From: Eubacteriales bacterium
GTDB lineage: Bacteria; Bacillota; Clostridia; Peptostreptococcales; Anaerovoracaceae
Direction of reading: 5' to 3'
Assembly (NCBI GenBank): GCA_028692535.1
Contig: JAQUXD010000026.1
Coordinates: 1-16,310, forward strand
Length of the DNA stretch: 16,310 bases
Each line of letters begins with the position of its first letter. The stretch's first letter is position 1. The notes under the pieces were generated by a model that saw nothing but the letters and a program-made list of their open reading frames with translations, ran no database searches and was not told the origin of the DNA. Position numbers and translations under genes: made by a program. This document shows positions 14,923-16,310 of the stretch, piece by piece.

Positions 14923-15644
14923 TTGAACACCTCCCGGAACAGTTCGTCGATGGATTTTCCTTCTCTTTGCCGGATCTCGTCGATCTCGCCGTGCAGCACT
15001 ACTTCGCCTTCCTTCAGAAAGACTACGGTGTCGAAGATCTTTTCCACGTCGGAGATCAGGTGAGTGGAAATAAAGATCGTTCCTGCTTCGTTATAGTTGG
15101 ACAGTATGGTGCTTAGGATATAATCCCTGGCTGCCGGATCCACGCCGCCGATGGGCTCGTCCAGGACGTAGAGCAGCGCGTTGCGGGACATTACCAGACA
15201 AAGCTGGAACTTCTCGATCGTTCCCTTGGACATGGTCTTGATCCGCTGTTTTTCGTCAAGGCCAAGACGCTTCACCATTTCCAGACATTTTTGCTCGTCA
15301 AAGTCCGCATAAAAGTCCTTGAAGAGGGCGATCACATCAATCGGGCGCATCCATGCGCTGAAGTAGGATACGTCGGGCAGGTAGGAGACCAGGGCTTTCG
15401 TTTTTGCCCCGACGGTTTCTCCGTTGATCGTGACGGTTCCGGTGTAGTCCTTCAGGACGCCGGTAAGGATCTTCATCAGTGTGGTCTTGCCGCTGCCGTT
15501 GGGTCCCAGGAGACCCACGATATGACCCGGCTCCAGGTTCAGATTCAGCGCGGACAGCGCTTTTCTGCTTTGATAGGTCTTGGTCACGTTGGCGATCTCC
15601 ACGAGCGCTGTTTGCCCGGCGGGCATCGTATTATTGTTTGTCAT
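14916..15644 (-). CDS. ABC transporter ATP-binding protein (YtrB/YhcG-type)
   Basis: The 242-residue cytoplasmic ATPase drives the adjacent permease. It shows Walker A GPNGSGKT (47-54), a YLPD sequence (88-91) at the Q-loop position, a reduced signature MSKGT (138-142) in place of LSGGQ, Walker B LLYVLDEP (157-164) with a D-loop GGVDP, and the switch His195 in STHLISD. The SKGT signature and lack of a canonical Q-loop Gln are usual in the GntR-linked ABC-2 group. The gene begins 14 bases inside the regulator gene (ATG 15644, AAAGGAG 11 bases earlier). A second in-frame ATG at 15626 is possible. The gene order regulator, ATPase, permease with overlaps indicates one operon. Confidence 0.9.
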   Translation of the reverse strand: MTNNNTMPAGQTALVEIANVTKTYQSRKALSALNLNLEPGHIVGLLGPNGSGKTTLMKILTGVLKDYTGTVTINGETVGAKTKALVSYLPDVSYFSAWMRPIDVIALFKDFYADFDEQKCLEMVKRLGLDEKQRIKTMSKGTIEKFQLCLVMSRNALLYVLDEPIGGVDPAARDYILSTILSNYNEAGTIFISTHLISDVEKIFDTVVFLKEGEVVLHGEIDEIRQREGKSIDELFREVFKC

Positions 15645-16020
15645 GGGATTCAGCGCTCCTTTCTGTCGCTTTTTTATGAACCAGCTCTACGGCTTCCTTG
15701 TTGGAAAACCCTATGCTTTCCATCTGTTGTATAAATGTTTCGATGATTTCCTGTGCAACTTCTTCCCGCATTTTTGCGATCAACTCCTTATCCTGTGTAA
15801 TAAAGCGGCCCGCTGTGCGCTCTGCGTAAACCAGATCGTCTCGTTCCAGTTCCGAAAGCGCCCGCTGCATCGTGTTGGGATTCACTTCAAAGCTCATCGC
15901 CAGATCTCTGACCGAATCCAGCTTGGATCCTGCCGGCCATTCCCCCGAGATGATCCTATGCTTAAACTGGTGGACCAGTTGCATATAGATCGGTGCGCCC
16001 GATGCATATTGATTCGTCAT
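15631..16020 (-). CDS. GntR-family repressor, YtrA subfamily
   Basis: The 129-residue regulator has an N-terminal winged helix (about 10-78): PIYMQLVHQFKHRIISGEW, KLDSVRDLAMSFEVNPNTM and QRALSELERDDLVYAERTAGRFI. A short helical tail (about 79-125) replaces the large ligand domain, which defines the YtrA group. Such proteins usually repress their own ABC transporter operon. It is the first gene of the operon, with AAAGGGGG ten bases before ATG 16020. Immediately upstream a long inverted repeat covers the -10 box, fitting autorepression. The signal is unknown. A divergent flavin reductase-like gene lies on the other side and could also be affected. Confidence 0.9.
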   Translation of the reverse strand: MTNQYASGAPIYMQLVHQFKHRIISGEWPAGSKLDSVRDLAMSFEVNPNTMQRALSELERDDLVYAERTAGRFITQDKELIAKMREEVAQEIIETFIQQMESIGFSNKEAVELVHKKATERSAESHDKQ

Positions 16021-16038
16021 ATCGTTGATTACCCCCTT

Positions 16039-16074
16039 TGTGTTATTGTATTAAGTGATTAGTACAATAACACA
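16039..16074. promoter_or_regulatory. Likely GntR/YtrA operator, 12-bp perfect arms
   Basis: TGTGTTATTGTA (16039-16050) and TACAATAACACA (16063-16074) are perfect 12-bp inverted arms separated by 12 bases, some of which also pair. The dyad lies between the GntR gene and its -35 box and covers the -10 box and predicted transcription start. Long spaced repeats of this type are usual for YtrA-type repressors. Confidence 0.8.
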
Positions 16075-16092
16075 TCAATTTCGACGCGTCAA
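16064..16092 (-). promoter_or_regulatory. Promoter of the GntR-ABC operon
   Basis: On the minus strand TTGACG (complement of 16087-16092) is followed after 17 bases by TATTGT (complement of 16064-16069). The -10 lies within the right arm of the inverted repeat, so repressor binding would block RNA polymerase. Confidence 0.65.
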
Positions 16093-16113
16093 CCCCTTTT
16101 TCAAAATAAATTA

Positions 16114-16122
16114 TGATATACT
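16114..16122 (+). promoter_or_regulatory. Extended -10 promoter for the flavin reductase-like gene
   Basis: TGATATACT is an extended -10 element (TGn plus TATACT, 16117-16122) about 50 bases before the ATG at 16173. The -35 region is poor. The operator at 16039-16074 lies upstream of it, so direct repression of this gene by GntR is not evident. Confidence 0.5.
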
Positions 16123-16172
16123 CTTAATGAACATCAATGATCGATCACAGAAAAACACAGGAGGAAATATCC

Positions 16173-16310
16173 ATGGGAAATAACAACACACCTGCCAAGC
16201 AAGAAGCCGCCGTCAAGCCCTGCCTGCAGCCCAGGCCGAACGTACTGGTTTCCTGCCGCAGCCCGGAAGGCGAAGACAACGCCCTGGCTGTGGCGTATTG
16301 CTGCAACTGC
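16173..16310 (+). CDS. Flavin reductase-like protein, N-terminal part only
   Basis: The window ends after 46 codons of this gene. ATG 16173 follows AGGAGG (16159-16164) by eight bases. After a polar leader with KPCLQPRP, the sequence NVLVSCRSPEGEDNALAVAYCCNC resembles the first strands of flavin reductase / flavoredoxin split-barrel proteins (pattern: VLVS, G-D-NA-AVA). These bind FMN and transfer electrons from NAD(P)H or other donors. Three Cys occur within the last stretch. The catalytic and cofactor regions lie outside the window, so the call rests on a short N-terminal match. Confidence 0.6.
   Translation, partial: MGNNNTPAKQEAAVKPCLQPRPNVLVSCRSPEGEDNALAVAYCCNC

Noticed and set aside
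16083..16090. GACGCGTC palindrome as a regulatory site
   Set aside because: It is only 8 bp and overlaps the -35 box; the longer repeat at 16039-16074 is a far better operator.

Overview
The window looks like chromosome from an anaerobic, low-to-moderate GC Firmicute, probably of the Clostridia. This is inferred from purine-rich AGGAGG-type ribosome sites, TTG start use, a YtrA-type GntR repressor with an ABC pair, NamA/YqjM-type old yellow enzyme, and a CshA-like DEAD-box helicase. The genus cannot be named from the sequence.

Region A (1 to about 5220) looks accessory. A large plus-strand gene (217-3159) encodes a fused Cys-cluster / archaeo-eukaryotic primase / superfamily 2 helicase / PLD-like protein of the kind called TOTE conflict-system primase-helicases. 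It is followed by a palindrome-rich spacer ending in a strong terminator. An AT-rich minus-strand pair follows: a four-helix membrane protein with an exported TPR-like region, and a small lipoprotein carrying a KTSC domain. A sharp composition change near 5220 coincides with the abrupt end of a secreted-protein gene (5222-5953, minus), so a recombination junction is likely there.

Region B (6060-11036) is a self-contained efflux operon: TetR repressor, HlyD/AcrA-type adaptor and RND permease. An identical 18-bp dyad lies at the tetR promoter and again just before the adaptor gene, which predicts autoregulation plus control of the pump. No outer-membrane channel gene is present. The adaptor and permease genes overlap by two bases, with a TTG start.

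Region C (11037-14104) is GC-richer and looks like ordinary chromosome. It holds a NamA-like flavin oxidoreductase with a downstream cupin gene, then a separately promoted DEAD-box RNA helicase. It closes with a three-arm element that could serve as terminator for both convergent transcripts.

Region D (14116-16310) holds a minus-strand operon of a GntR/YtrA repressor, ABC ATPase and ABC permease, all with overlapping genes. Its promoter lies inside a long perfect-armed inverted repeat, the likely operator. Divergent from it, the window ends within the start of a flavin reductase-like gene.

The most unusual items are the primase-helicase with a substituted PLD histidine, the exported KTSC protein with its membrane partner, the composition break with gene truncation, the duplicated TetR operator and the three-arm convergent terminator.
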